Assembly (NCBI GenBank): GCA_964545475.1
Contig: CAZJGG010000004.1
Coordinates: 12,745-76,744, forward strand
Direction of reading: 5' to 3'
DNA length: 64,000 nt
DNA from: CAZJGG01 sp964545475
GTDB taxonomy: Bacteria; Bacillota; Clostridia; Lachnospirales; JAISER01
How positions within the stretch are numbered: the first letter of the stretch is position 1; every line of letters starts with the position of its first letter. Under the pieces are notes generated by a model. That model ran no database searches. It was not told the origin of the DNA and saw only the letters and a program-made list of their open reading frames with translations. Of the stretch, positions 42,808 to 52,426 are shown in pieces. Position numbers and translations under genes: made by a program.

Positions 42808-43457
42808 AAAACTATGTCAATAATTTCATTTGGAGCTTCAACTATGTAAGTTGGGTTATTATCCGTTAAGACCTTTTTCTCTCTAAAGCCCCACAAAACC
42901 CCGATACAATCAATTCCGGCATTGTTAGCAAACTTAATGTCTACCTCCGAATCACCTATCATTACAGTCTCTGTTTTTTCTGCGCCTACAAGGCTCATAA
43001 TGTTAAAAGCGGCTTTAGGGTCGGGCTTAATTGCAACCCCTTCTACCTCACCGCTTACAAAAACAAATGGTATTTCTTTAAAATAAAAATCAACTAAGTG
43101 ATTTGTCATTTCGTTTGGCTTATTAGACAAAACTGCTAATTTTATTCCGTTTTCATGTAGTCGTAATAACATTTCATTTATCCCGTTATATGGCTTTGTT
43201 TTATCCATACAACGGTTATTGTATTCGTCTTTAAACTGTTTATAAAACTTTAAAATTTCGTCTTCAGAAAAGCTTTTCCCCTTAGGCAGGCAGTCCATTA
43301 ATAAATTTTTTGCTCCTCTTCCAACAACCTTTTTAACTTCTTCCGTAGTTAATGTTTTAAACCCGTAAGCAGACAGCACCCCGTTGGCGCTGTCTGCAAT
43401 ATCCTCTATTGTATCCAGTAAAGTTCCGTCTAAATCTAATATACAAAGCTTTTTCAT
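42798..43457 (-). CDS. HAD-family phosphatase (phosphoglycolate phosphatase-like)
   Basis: A 219-aa HAD hydrolase. Start ATG 43457 is preferred (MKKLCILDLDGTLLDT, after GGAG) over a longer frame that would run into the SPFH gene. Motif I DLDGT, motif II VLSNKP, and motif IV MIGDSEVDIKFANNAG are complete. Likely substrate class is phosphoglycolate or a related small phosphate ester; the specific substrate is inferred only from family. Confidence 0.88.
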   Translation of the reverse strand: MKKLCILDLDGTLLDTIEDIADSANGVLSAYGFKTLTTEEVKKVVGRGAKNLLMDCLPKGKSFSEDEILKFYKQFKDEYNNRCMDKTKPYNGINEMLLRLHENGIKLAVLSNKPNEMTNHLVDFYFKEIPFVFVSGEVEGVAIKPDPKAAFNIMSLVGAEKTETVMIGDSEVDIKFANNAGIDCIGVLWGFREKKVLTDNNPTYIVEAPNEIIDIVLEK

Positions 43458-43473
43458 ATCATTCTCCATAAAC

Positions 43474-44382
43474 TTATTTATTCTGTTTATAGTTATCTTG
43501 TGACGCAACTTCCTTTAACGAAAGGGCAAGCCCTGCAAGAGATTGGATTTCTGACGGAATAATAATTTTTGTAGATTTGCCGTCTGCAACTCTTTCAAGA
43601 GCTTCAAGAGATTTAATTTTAATAACAGCGTCAGAAGGCGCAGCTTCATTAATCATGCGGATACCGTCTGCAACGGCTTTTTGTACAGCTAAAATGGCTT
43701 CTGCTTCGCCTTGCGCTTCCAATATTTGAGTTTGGCGTTTTGCATCTGCACGTAAAATTTCAGAAGCTTTTTCACCCTCTGCTACTAATATTTTGGATTG
43801 CTTTTCGCCCTCTGCAATAAGTATTGACTGGCGTTTTTCACGTTCCGCTTTCATTTGTTTTTCCATAGCATCTTGTATTTCTCTAGGCGGAATAATGTTT
43901 TTAAGCTCAACACGGTTTACCTTAATGCCCCATGGGTCAGTGGCTTCATCCAAAATGGAACGCATTTTAGTGTTTATATGGTCTCTTGAAGTAAGAGTTT
44001 GGTCAAGCTCTAAATCACCGATTATATTACGCAAAGTTGTTGCGGTTAAGTTTTCAATAGCTGATATTGGGTATTCAACACCATAAGCATAAAGCTTAGG
44101 GTCTGTTATTTGAAAATAAATTACTGTGTCAATTTGCATTGTAACGTTGTCTTTAGTTATTACAGGCTGAGGCGCAAAGTCCACAACTTGTTCTTTTAAA
44201 GAAACAACTTTGGCGATTCTTTCAATAAAAGGTATTTTAAAATGAAGCCCAACGCCCCAAACAGCGTAAAACACGCCTAACCGCTCAACAACATAAGCTC
44301 TTGTCTGCTGAACAATTTTTATGTTGCTAATAATAATAACAACAAATAAAACTACGAAAAACCCTAAAATAATACCACCCAT
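43474..44382 (-). CDS. SPFH/band-7 membrane protein (QmcA-like)
   Basis: A 302-aa SPFH protein. An N-terminal membrane helix (residues 1-22) is followed by the band-7 domain (VQQTRAYVVERLGVFYAV..) and a long coiled coil rich in E/A/K (EGEKQSKILVAEGEKASEIL). Such proteins form large membrane cages or microdomains and control membrane protein turnover. It is paired with an NfeD-like protein upstream, a standard two-gene unit. Confidence 0.92.
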   Translation of the reverse strand: MGGIILGFFVVLFVVIIISNIKIVQQTRAYVVERLGVFYAVWGVGLHFKIPFIERIAKVVSLKEQVVDFAPQPVITKDNVTMQIDTVIYFQITDPKLYAYGVEYPISAIENLTATTLRNIIGDLELDQTLTSRDHINTKMRSILDEATDPWGIKVNRVELKNIIPPREIQDAMEKQMKAEREKRQSILIAEGEKQSKILVAEGEKASEILRADAKRQTQILEAQGEAEAILAVQKAVADGIRMINEAAPSDAVIKIKSLEALERVADGKSTKIIIPSEIQSLAGLALSLKEVASQDNYKQNK

Positions 44383-44413
44383 AATAATCCTCCTAAGTTT
44401 TAGTAAGCACTAG

Positions 44414-44887
44414 CTAATTATTTAAGCTGTTTTGTAAATCCTCGTTCTCTTTTGGTGTTACAAAAAGCTTAACGCCTTCGATACGATTTATTATTACCCT
44501 TTCGCCCTCATTTATGTTTTTTCCGCTTTCAGAGCGTGCTGTCCAAATCTTACCGTCTACATAAACAGAACCTGTTGCTAAAGTGTTATCCACTTTTTCC
44601 TGCACAACCCCAGTCATATCTAAAACTCTGTCAGCATTTGTGCGTGTTTTGTATGGTACAACAAATTCCTTTGCAAACGGGCGCAACGCCGCTAAAGCAA
44701 TGCCGGAAAAAATGACAAAAGTAACTGCCTGTATATGAAACGGAAAACCTAAGTAGCTGGCAACGAGCGACATAACTGAGCCAAAAGCAAACCAGATCGA
44801 AACCAAATTAAACGTTGTAAATTCAATTACGGCAAAAATAATAACAGCCGCAATCCAAAGCGCTGCATAAAAGTTTAGTGAAGTCAT
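44414..44887 (-). CDS. NfeD-like membrane protein
   Basis: A 157-aa protein from ATG 44887 after a GGGGGA site. Three hydrophobic segments (about residues 8-80) precede a soluble OB-fold domain (MTGVVQEKVDNTLATGSVYVDGKIWTARS). NfeD proteins bind SPFH partners. Located directly upstream of the SPFH gene on the same strand. Confidence 0.88.
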   Translation of the reverse strand: MTSLNFYAALWIAAVIIFAVIEFTTFNLVSIWFAFGSVMSLVASYLGFPFHIQAVTFVIFSGIALAALRPFAKEFVVPYKTRTNADRVLDMTGVVQEKVDNTLATGSVYVDGKIWTARSESGKNINEGERVIINRIEGVKLFVTPKENEDLQNSLNN

Positions 44888-44964
44888 ATTAACATCCCCC
44901 TCTTTTGAATTAATTTTTAATACAAATACCAAAAAGCCGCTTAAATAATTAAGAGGCTAACCAA

Positions 44965-45038
44965 TCGGGGAGACCGGATTTGAACCGACGGCCTCTTGGT
45001 CCCGAACCAAGCGCGCTACCAAACTGCGCTACTCCCCG
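44965..45038 (-). tRNA. tRNA-Pro (CGG)
   Basis: A 74-nt cloverleaf on the minus strand: acceptor CGGGGAG/CTCCCCG, D-arm GCGCAGTTTGGTAGCGC, anticodon stem CTTGG/CCAAG with loop TTCGGGA (anticodon CGG, reading CCG), T-arm GTCGGTTCAAATCCGG. CCA is not encoded. Fits tRNA-Pro. Confidence 0.95.
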
Positions 45039-45102
45039 GGTTTGAAATTTTGGTATACATATTATACAACATATTTTTGCTAAAATCAATAATTATATTA
45101 GT

Positions 45103-45702
45103 CTAATCGCTAAAATAATCGCCAAAATTCATACCCATAGCTTTTAAAAACGTCTCTGCTTCTCCGTTAGGGTTAGCCCTTTTTGTTGCTTCAAAAACAT
45201 ACCAAGGGTATTCCAATCCGTGTACAATAATAGGAATAGGTTTTCCGAATTTATTTAAAATAAACCCTTCTTCTTGAAGCATTTTCCCAATATTAGAAGC
45301 TATACTTAACAGTTCGTAGTAACCTACCGGTCCTTTGCCTATATATTCAAACTTGCTGTTATAACAATTTTCATCTTCAAAACCAATATTTTCTATGCCA
45401 TTTTCCTTATACCACTGAAAAAGTATTTTTGCCCCATTGTTGTCATTAAAATTGTCGACAATTGGCGTCTCGTTTTGCCGCCAAAAGGCATAGTTCCACC
45501 GCTCTTCATCATATAAGCCTGCGCCTTCGCAATCCTCTTCTGTGTTATAACTTATGCTGAAATCAGTAACATTGTTAAAGCCATTATAAGAATTCGCCAT
45601 ATTTGCATAAACAAAAAATGATATTGCGTAAATCCCGTTTTCATTCCAATTAGAAATAATACTCTTAATATCTTCGTAAAAAATATCTTCTATAGGTATC
45701 AT
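45103..45702 (-). CDS. Hypothetical protein
   Basis: A 199-aa acidic protein with no family recognised with confidence. It has aromatic-rich segments (YNYAFWRQNETPIVDNF-like) and resembles small immunity/SMI1-like or DUF4303-type proteins in overall style, but this is not safe. It stands alone between the tRNA and the repeat array. The end lies 60 bp from the tRNA. Confidence 0.6.
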   Translation of the reverse strand: MIPIEDIFYEDIKSIISNWNENGIYAISFFVYANMANSYNGFNNVTDFSISYNTEEDCEGAGLYDEERWNYAFWRQNETPIVDNFNDNNGAKILFQWYKENGIENIGFEDENCYNSKFEYIGKGPVGYYELLSIASNIGKMLQEEGFILNKFGKPIPIIVHGLEYPWYVFEATKRANPNGEAETFLKAMGMNFGDYFSD

Positions 45703-45773
45703 AAATTATTCACCTCTAAGTAATAATACTGTTCTCAGTTAAGACGGTAGATAAAGCATAATTTAAACAATTG

Positions 45774-46710
45774 GCTGCCGACAGGTTTTAGACAAACAGA
45801 TGACAACGGTTGCTGGAGGTCTTCGCAACGCATACAATGCGTTCCCTACANNNNNNNNNNNNNNNNNNNNNNNNNNNNNNNNNNNNNNNNNNNNNNNNNN
45901 NNNNNNNNNNNNNNNNNNNNNNNNNNNNNNNNNNNNNNNNNNNNNNNNNNACAGATGACAACGGTTGCTGGAGGTCTTCGCAACGCATACAATGCGTTCC
46001 CTACATAATGGCATTCTACTGTTCTATTATGTTATTTTAAAATAGATTCGTAGGGAACGCATTGTATGCGTTCCGCATTCCAAACGACATTGCACAAAAG
46101 AAAAGCATGATTTAAAAAATTAGCTGCCGACAGGTTTTAGACAAACGGACGACAACGGTTGCCGGAGGTCTTCGGAACGCATACAATGCGTTCCCTACAA
46201 AATGGCATTCTAATGTTCTATTATGTTATTTTAAAATAGATTCGTAGGGAACGCATTGTATGCGTTCCGCATTCCAAACGACATTGCACAAAAGAAAAGC
46301 ATGATTTAAAAAATTAGCTGCCGACAGGTTTTAGACAAACGGACGACAACGGTTGCCGGAGGTCTTCGGAACGCATACAATGCGTTCCCTACAAAATGGC
46401 ATTCTAATGTTCTATTATGTTATTTATAAATAGATTCGTAGGGAACGCATTGTATGCGTTCCGCATTCCAAACCACATTGCACAAAAGAAAAAACGATTT
46501 AAAAAATTGGCTGCCGACAGGTTTTAGACAAACGGACGACAACGGTTGCTGGCAGTCTTCGGAACGCATACAATGCGTTCCCTACATAATGGCATTCTAC
46601 TGTTCTATTATGTTATTTATAGATAGATTCGTAGGGAACGCATTCCAGATGACATTGCACAAAAGAAAAAACGATTTAAAAAATTGGCTGCCGACAGGTT
46701 GTCGACAGCC
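45774..46710. repeat. Tandem array of 194-bp palindromic units (intergenic)
   Basis: An intergenic array. The motif GCTGCCGACAGGTT begins at 45774, 46123, 46317, 46510 and 46687. After removing the gap artefact (155 bp) the spacings are 194, 194, 193 and 177. Each unit carries the palindrome GGAACGCAT-ACA-ATGCGTTCC followed by CCTAC, and further on its inverse GTAGGGAACGCATTG.., so the unit can fold into a long hairpin. The last unit lacks 16 bp in one arm. It ends in an additional hairpin (46686-46710, stem GGCTG-CGACA/TGTCG-CAGCC). The region encodes nothing credible. Confidence 0.9.
45851..45950. other. Assembly gap (100 N) inside the repeat array
   Basis: The 55 bases before it (45796-45850) are identical to the 55 after it (45951-46005). 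Merging them gives the 194-bp period of the rest of the array, so little or no sequence may be missing. Because the array is tandem, an additional number of units could also have been lost. Confidence 0.8.
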
Positions 46711-46735
46711 TAAGGCGCAATATGCACCTAATTTT

Positions 46736-48124
46736 TTAATACTCAAGTTTTTCTTTTAAATATGGTAAAAGCTCGTCAACTTTTATTCTTTGCTGCTCCA
46801 TAGAGTCTCTGAAACGTATTGTAACAGCGTTATCCTCAACGGAATCAAAATCGTAAGTCAAGCAGAAAGGTGTGCCGATTTCGTCTTGTCTGCGGTAACG
46901 CTTGCCGATAGATCCGGCATCATCAAAGTCGCATGAAAAATATTTAGAAAGCTCCACATAAATTTTATGTGCATCGTCTGCAAGCTTTTTAGAAAGCGGT
47001 AAAATTGCAGCTTTAACAGGGGCAAGAGCAGGGTGAAAACGAAGCACTGTTCTTGTGTCTCCCTCTGTAATTTCCTCTTCGTCGTATGCTTCGCATAAAA
47101 ACGCAAGGGTAACTCTGTCTGCGCCTAAAGACGGCTCTATACAATATGGAATATATTTTTCGTTTGTATTAGGATCAAAGTAAGTCATTTCTTCTCCGGA
47201 ACTGTTTTGGTGTTGCAAAAGGTCAAAGTCAGTTCTGTCCGCTATGCCCCAAAGCTCGCCAAAGCCGAATGGGAAGCGATATTCAATGTCCGTAGTGGCT
47301 TTTGAATAATGGGAAAGCTCTTCCTTTTCATGATCTCTAATGCGCATGTTTTCTTCTTTCATATCAAGCTCTTTAAGCCAGCTTATGCAAAACTGCTTCC
47401 AATATTCAAACCACTCAAGGTCTGTTCCGGGAGCACAGAAAAATTCAAGTTCCATTTGCTCAAATTCTCTTGTTCTGAAAATAAAGTTACCCGGCGTAAT
47501 TTCATTTCTAAAAGATTTGCCAATTTGCCCTATACCAAAGGGAATTTTTTTCCGGGTTGTCCTTTGAACATTTTTAAAATTAACAAAAATACCCTGCGCT
47601 GTTTCCGGGCGTAAGTAAACCAAGTTTTTGCTGTCCTCAGTAACTCCGGCATGAGTTTTAAACATAAGGTTAAACTGTCTTATGTCTGTAAAGTCCTGGC
47701 TGTCGCAGTTAGGGCAGCAAATATTGTTTTTGTTAATATACTCGCTCATTTTATCATTAGACCAGCCCGCAATTTCTATATTAAAATCGTTGGCTATAAT
47801 ATAATCCTCAATAAGCTTGTCGGCACGGAAACGTTCTTTACATTTTTTACAGTCCATTAAAGGGTCTGCAAAGCCTCCCACATGCCCGGATGCAACCCAA
47901 ACTTGGGGGTTCATTAAAATTGCGCAGTCCACCCCAACATTCAGTGGGCTTTCTTGTATAAACTTTTTAAACCAAGCATTTTTTACATTGTTTTTAAGCA
48001 ATACCCCGAGCGGCCCGTAATCCCAAGAGTTTGCAAGCCCTCCGTAAATCTCGGAGCCGGGATAAATAAAGCCCCTGCTTTTTGCAAGAGATACAATTTT
48101 ATCCATAGATTTTTCAAATTCCAT
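46736..48124 (-). CDS. glyS: Glycyl-tRNA synthetase (single-chain class II type)
   Basis: A 462-aa alpha2-type GlyRS (glyQS-like, as in Bacillota and eukaryotes). Motifs: YGPLGVLLKNNVKNAW, PETAQGIFVNFKNV, RNEITPGNFIFRTREFEQME (motif 2) and IEPSLGADR motif 3, then an anticodon-binding domain ending PYLKEKL. A CxxC zinc pair (KKCKERF, NICCPNCDSQ) lies at about 94-150. It is separated from the upstream efflux gene by 26 bp, so no T-box leader can be present. Confidence 0.95.
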   Translation of the reverse strand: MEFEKSMDKIVSLAKSRGFIYPGSEIYGGLANSWDYGPLGVLLKNNVKNAWFKKFIQESPLNVGVDCAILMNPQVWVASGHVGGFADPLMDCKKCKERFRADKLIEDYIIANDFNIEIAGWSNDKMSEYINKNNICCPNCDSQDFTDIRQFNLMFKTHAGVTEDSKNLVYLRPETAQGIFVNFKNVQRTTRKKIPFGIGQIGKSFRNEITPGNFIFRTREFEQMELEFFCAPGTDLEWFEYWKQFCISWLKELDMKEENMRIRDHEKEELSHYSKATTDIEYRFPFGFGELWGIADRTDFDLLQHQNSSGEEMTYFDPNTNEKYIPYCIEPSLGADRVTLAFLCEAYDEEEITEGDTRTVLRFHPALAPVKAAILPLSKKLADDAHKIYVELSKYFSCDFDDAGSIGKRYRRQDEIGTPFCLTYDFDSVEDNAVTIRFRDSMEQQRIKVDELLPYLKEKLEY

Positions 48125-48150
48125 TTTTCCTTACTCCTTATTGATTTTAT

Positions 48151-49050
48151 TTAATTTATAATATTCTGTATATCCTCTTCAAATGGATTCACATGCACGG
48201 AGCAATGCTTAACCACATCAATTTTTTTCTCAAGCTGTTCATGCACAACTTCCGCAATAGCATGTGATTTTATAAGACTCATTTCTTTGTCTACAGCAAT
48301 TTCAATGTCTACGTATAATAAGTTTGCATGAATTCTAGTTTTCAAGCTGTCAATTCTTTTGACGCCATTTACATTTAACACTATATCTTTAATTTCGTCA
48401 ACAGTATTATCGTCCGCAGCCGTATCCACTAATTGGGAAAAGGCGCTTCTGCAAATATCGTATGCCGCTTTTAAAACCATTAAGCAAATTACTATGGAAG
48501 CAATGGCATCACATATTCCAAAACCCATCATAGAGCCTGCAATACCTAAAAGGCTTCCCACGGATGAAAGAGCGTCGCTTCTGTGGTGCCAGGCATCTGC
48601 CATCATAGCCCCCGACTTTACCTTTTTTGCATAGAACCGAGTATACCAAAACATTGCCTCTTTGACAACTATTGAAATTATGGCCGCAATAATAGGTAAA
48701 GCGTTAACAACTGTTTCGGAATAATCTCCCGATAAAATCTTTGTTACTCCGCCGTAACCTATTCCAATTGCAGTTGCTGTAAGCATACCAGCTAAAATAA
48801 CAGCCGCAATGCATTCAAACTTTTCGTGCCCATACTGATGCTCTTTGTCCTCCTTTGCGTTGGCAAGCTTAACGCTTATCATAACAATAATTGTACTAAG
48901 TGCATCAGAAGCCGAATGAATGGCATCACTTACCATTGCGTCAGACTTTCCAAAAAACCCGGCAATAAGCTTTCCGGCGGAAAGCACAATATTACCAATT
49001 AGCGTGGTAATTGACACGGTAAAAACCGTTTTTACATTATCATTATCCAC
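48151..49050 (-). CDS. Cation diffusion facilitator (CDF) transporter
   Basis: A 299-aa CDF family protein. Membrane segments fill residues 10-200; metal sites HSASDALST and DAWHHRSDALSS are the two CDF A-site signatures (HxxxD). The C-terminal cytoplasmic domain (about 210-295) has VSRIDSLKTRIH and the paired metal pattern. It exports Zn, Mn or Fe in exchange for protons; the specific metal is not decided. Confidence 0.9.
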   Translation of the reverse strand: MDNDNVKTVFTVSITTLIGNIVLSAGKLIAGFFGKSDAMVSDAIHSASDALSTIIVMISVKLANAKEDKEHQYGHEKFECIAAVILAGMLTATAIGIGYGGVTKILSGDYSETVVNALPIIAAIISIVVKEAMFWYTRFYAKKVKSGAMMADAWHHRSDALSSVGSLLGIAGSMMGFGICDAIASIVICLMVLKAAYDICRSAFSQLVDTAADDNTVDEIKDIVLNVNGVKRIDSLKTRIHANLLYVDIEIAVDKEMSLIKSHAIAEVVHEQLEKKIDVVKHCSVHVNPFEEDIQNIIN

Positions 49051-49095
49051 TAAATCATTCCTTAAACATTTTTAAAAATTACTACTTTTGGCATC

Positions 49096-49983
49096 CTATA
49101 AAGCGTTTGGTTTAATCTTTTTAAAAAACTGCGCTCCCAGCTCTGCAAACAACACCCCTGTCAAAATTATTACGCATCCAATGAACATTCTCGGCGTAAG
49201 AGTTTCTTTTATTAAAATAATTGAAGCCATTGTACCGAAAATTGATTCCATGGACAAAATTACAACTGCTTTTGTCTGGTTTGTAATGTATTTTTGTGAC
49301 ACAGTCTGCAATAAAAAAGTTATTGTAGTATTTACCGCCCCCAAAATAAATAAAGTTATTATACCTTCATTGCCAATATTTGTAAAGCCGGAGTTTTCAG
49401 TCAGGAAATAACTTATTAAAGATAATACTGCAACTGTAGCCATTTGCAGTATTGTAAGCAAAACCGCATCAGCGCCTTTTTGAAGAAAATGACCGTTATA
49501 GTATATGTGCAGTGCAAAACCAAATGCACCTCCAAGAGACAAAACATCTCCTATATTAATAGAAAAATCCATGTTAAAAGATAAAACCGCTGTTCCCAAA
49601 AATGCGATAATAGCACCAAACACAGAAAATTTATCAAGCTTTTGCTTGCAAACAATAAATGCGATTATCGGCACCATAACAACGTTTGTTGTTGTTAGAA
49701 ATGCCGCTTTTGATGCCGTTGTGTAAATCATACCGACCGTTTGCATAATATACCCAAAATATAGGCAAGCCCCAACACATACTCCTGCTATTATATTAAG
49801 TTTATTAATTTCTTTAAACTTTTTATGAAAAACAATAGAAAGTAATACGGCTGCTATAGCAAAACGTATAAACAAAATCTGGCTTGGCGTACAATGCCTT
49901 AAAGCAATGTTTGTAAGCGGAAAGCCGAACCCCCATACTATTGTAACAATTAGTAGCCCAACTTCTCCCCTATATTTAGTCAT
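49096..49983 (-). CDS. EamA/DMT superfamily transporter
   Basis: A 295-aa drug/metabolite transporter. Start ATG 49983 is chosen (MTKYRGEVGLLIVTIVWG). About ten membrane helices in two EamA repeats are predicted (residues 8-140 and 150-285). Substrate unknown. A hairpin stands in the 5' region. Confidence 0.85.
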   Translation of the reverse strand: MTKYRGEVGLLIVTIVWGFGFPLTNIALRHCTPSQILFIRFAIAAVLLSIVFHKKFKEINKLNIIAGVCVGACLYFGYIMQTVGMIYTTASKAAFLTTTNVVMVPIIAFIVCKQKLDKFSVFGAIIAFLGTAVLSFNMDFSINIGDVLSLGGAFGFALHIYYNGHFLQKGADAVLLTILQMATVAVLSLISYFLTENSGFTNIGNEGIITLFILGAVNTTITFLLQTVSQKYITNQTKAVVILSMESIFGTMASIILIKETLTPRMFIGCVIILTGVLFAELGAQFFKKIKPNAL

Positions 49984-50010
49984 TCTCCAATTCCCCTCAT
50001 AAAAGAACCT

Positions 50011-50061
50011 GTGTTCAATAAGCTGTTGCCCAAAAAATTCGGACAACACATTATTGAACAC
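50011..50061 (-). terminator. Long inverted repeat between the DMT transporter and the VWA-cluster gene
   Basis: An 11-bp outer stem GTGTTCAATAA (50011-50021)/TTATTGAACAC (50051-50061) with an inner partial stem TGTTG-CC/GG-CAACA and a loop. It lies after the 50107-52416 gene on the minus strand and before the DMT start. It could terminate that gene or be a structured leader of the transporter; the following T-run is weak. Confidence 0.5.
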
Positions 50062-50106
50062 TGGCTCTAACAAATTAAACAGTATCTCTTTAAACAGACT
50101 CTTACG

Positions 50107-52416
50107 TTAATTTTCTAAATGCGTATTGATTATTTCATCTGTTACTATAATCCAACCACTTTCAAGTGGCTTTGCAGTAATTTTATGCTCTTTAATAAAA
50201 TCTGCTGAAAGTGTCTTTTCAGATTCTTGCCAAATTTCAAAGACTATGGCTTCAATTTTGTCAGATTCGTATTCAATAGGTCCTATTTGTACGCTGTACA
50301 CAGGCTCTGCTCCATTAGCAACCGGTTCATAATGTTTCATCAACCTCTGTTTTATTAATAAATCATTTTGGAAACCGGTAATTTCATTTTTGCCTATTAG
50401 TCCGAATTTATATTTAAGGCGGCTTTCAAAACTGTCTTTAATATGCTGTTTTTGGTCTTCAAGGGTTACGCTTGGTCTTATGGGAAGTCTTTCAAGGTCA
50501 ATTTTAAATTTAATATTAGGTGATTTAAACCTTACGTCTTGTATTTCAATATACAAATTATTCAAAGATGTCTGTGCAAGTTCATCCGCATATTCACTTA
50601 CGTCAAATATAACGTCCGACCCAACTTTTGCCGTTTTTACTTCTCCGTCAATTTCAAAGCGGTTTGTAAAACCCTCACGGCAAATAAGTTTTGCGTTTAA
50701 ATATGTTTCAACTCTTTTATATTCCTCTTTTTCATCTTCCGAAAGAGGTCTTGGGGTTGGCTTTGGTCTTGGCGTTGTGTTGCCAAACCCACTGCTAGCA
50801 GGCACAATCTCATTAGGCACATTTACGTTTATATCCTCAGTGTGCAAAACTAAAACAAACTTATCTCCAGCCTTTATTAACCGTTCTAAATAAAGCGCAT
50901 AACCAGAAAACATTAGTAAGTCGTTATACTCATTATAAGCGCTCATTAAAGAAGAAACCGGTATTTGCCTGTTCACTTCATATACTTCATAAAGATTATT
51001 AAGCTCAACGTCTAATTTGCTCCCAAGGCTTTTAACCGGGGCAAACTTCGCCTTTGCATAAACAGTATGCTCGTTTAATGTGTCTGAGTATAGATAGATT
51101 ATATCATCAAACAATACAGAACTTGCACCTTCTGTTACTTTAACCAGCTGGGATGTTTCATTTCCCCCAAGGCGAACAACGTTTCCAGTTGCATTAACTG
51201 AAAGCTTCATTTCCAAATATGTGTCTGTGCTTGAAAACAACCCTTTTTCAATTGTCGCAGTTATTTTAGAGTCTTTGTTTGCTGAGCTTATTGGCTTTGT
51301 TAAATACCTTGTAGGCAGATGCTCAAAAGGTTTATCAAATTTATAATTATATACTACGGCTTCTTCGCTTGCAGGGTCTCTTATTACAAGGCTGAAAGTT
51401 TTCACTCCCCCATCAAGGGGTTCCATTGATATAACTTTATTTTCCTTATCTTTCATGTCTTTAAAATGTTCAAGGTTCAAAAAATAGGTTTTGTTTTTGT
51501 TATCAATAATATTTATGTTGTATGAGCTAACATCAACAAAGTCCGTAAAATAAAAATTTGTGGAGGACGGCGAAATTTGCAGCCTTTCAATAGCTAAAAT
51601 ATTATCTTTAAAAACGGCTTTCTGGTTAACATAAATACTGTTTGCGCTGTTTGAATAATAAGAGGGTATTTCAATTAAAACTGTGTTTGGCGGAACAAAA
51701 TCATAATTTAGTGCACCAACATATGAACCAGCAAACACCAAAACAGACATCACAGCACCCAAAATTACTTGAAGCGGACGTGAAACTTTTATTTTATTTA
51801 TAATTTTTTTAATACTAAACTTTTCCTTATTTATGCGGATAGGAATCTCAATATCGTCCCCTCTATCAGCATCATAAACTGAAACATCTTCTATAAAAGA
51901 AATATCCTCGTCTTTTTGTACTTTTACGCTTTCTTCAAAATCCTTCTTTAAAGCTTCTTCAATTTCTGTATCAAGGTTTTTTTCATCTCTTATTAAGTCC
52001 GAAACAACCTGGGTCTTTGCATCAATTTCCTCTGCATTATCAAGCATTTTAAACATATCTTGCAGCTTTATAAGCTTTTCTTCAGAAATATCGTCTCCAA
52101 AATCATCGTAAATATCTTGCTCTCCGTCTAAGGAATTTAGAAGCGCTCCCATTTCTTCTTCTGGAAGAGGCATCTCCAAAAAGCTGTCTCCGCTGTCGTC
52201 TGGGGCTTTGTCCTTTTTAGCTTCGCCTTCGCTTACAAGCTTTTCAATATCGTCCGGCACTAACGAGTTAATATCAATATCCGGAAATGCAGTTAAGTCT
52301 TCCTCTTCGGTTCTTCTTAACAACTCTTCAATATCTTCAAAGGACAAAGCGGAATCTTCGTCGGAAAAATCGTCGTTTCCAAGCATAAAATCATCGTTTT
52401 TATCGAAATCAGCCAT
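50107..52416 (-). CDS. Large single-pass membrane protein with acidic N-terminus, VWA cluster
   Basis: A 769-aa protein of unknown family. Residues 1-190 are very acidic, disordered or helical. One membrane helix lies at 214-236, and the remaining about 530 residues are presumably extracellular and beta-rich. There is a Pro-rich linker (TPRPKPTPRP). It is the last gene of a three-gene cluster with two VWA proteins. It may act as a scaffold or receptor in that membrane complex; this is inference from position. Confidence 0.7.
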   Translation of the reverse strand: MADFDKNDDFMLGNDDFSDEDSALSFEDIEELLRRTEEEDLTAFPDIDINSLVPDDIEKLVSEGEAKKDKAPDDSGDSFLEMPLPEEEMGALLNSLDGEQDIYDDFGDDISEEKLIKLQDMFKMLDNAEEIDAKTQVVSDLIRDEKNLDTEIEEALKKDFEESVKVQKDEDISFIEDVSVYDADRGDDIEIPIRINKEKFSIKKIINKIKVSRPLQVILGAVMSVLVFAGSYVGALNYDFVPPNTVLIEIPSYYSNSANSIYVNQKAVFKDNILAIERLQISPSSTNFYFTDFVDVSSYNINIIDNKNKTYFLNLEHFKDMKDKENKVISMEPLDGGVKTFSLVIRDPASEEAVVYNYKFDKPFEHLPTRYLTKPISSANKDSKITATIEKGLFSSTDTYLEMKLSVNATGNVVRLGGNETSQLVKVTEGASSVLFDDIIYLYSDTLNEHTVYAKAKFAPVKSLGSKLDVELNNLYEVYEVNRQIPVSSLMSAYNEYNDLLMFSGYALYLERLIKAGDKFVLVLHTEDINVNVPNEIVPASSGFGNTTPRPKPTPRPLSEDEKEEYKRVETYLNAKLICREGFTNRFEIDGEVKTAKVGSDVIFDVSEYADELAQTSLNNLYIEIQDVRFKSPNIKFKIDLERLPIRPSVTLEDQKQHIKDSFESRLKYKFGLIGKNEITGFQNDLLIKQRLMKHYEPVANGAEPVYSVQIGPIEYESDKIEAIVFEIWQESEKTLSADFIKEHKITAKPLESGWIIVTDEIINTHLEN

Positions 52417-52426
52417 ATAATCCTCC

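Noticed and set aside
45774..46710. The repeat array as a CRISPR array.
   Set aside because: The period is 194 bp with similar sequence throughout; there are no unique spacers of 30-40 bp and no cas genes.
45763..46759. Open frames in the repeat array on both strands.
   Set aside because: They repeat with the array, have no good starts and cross the N run.
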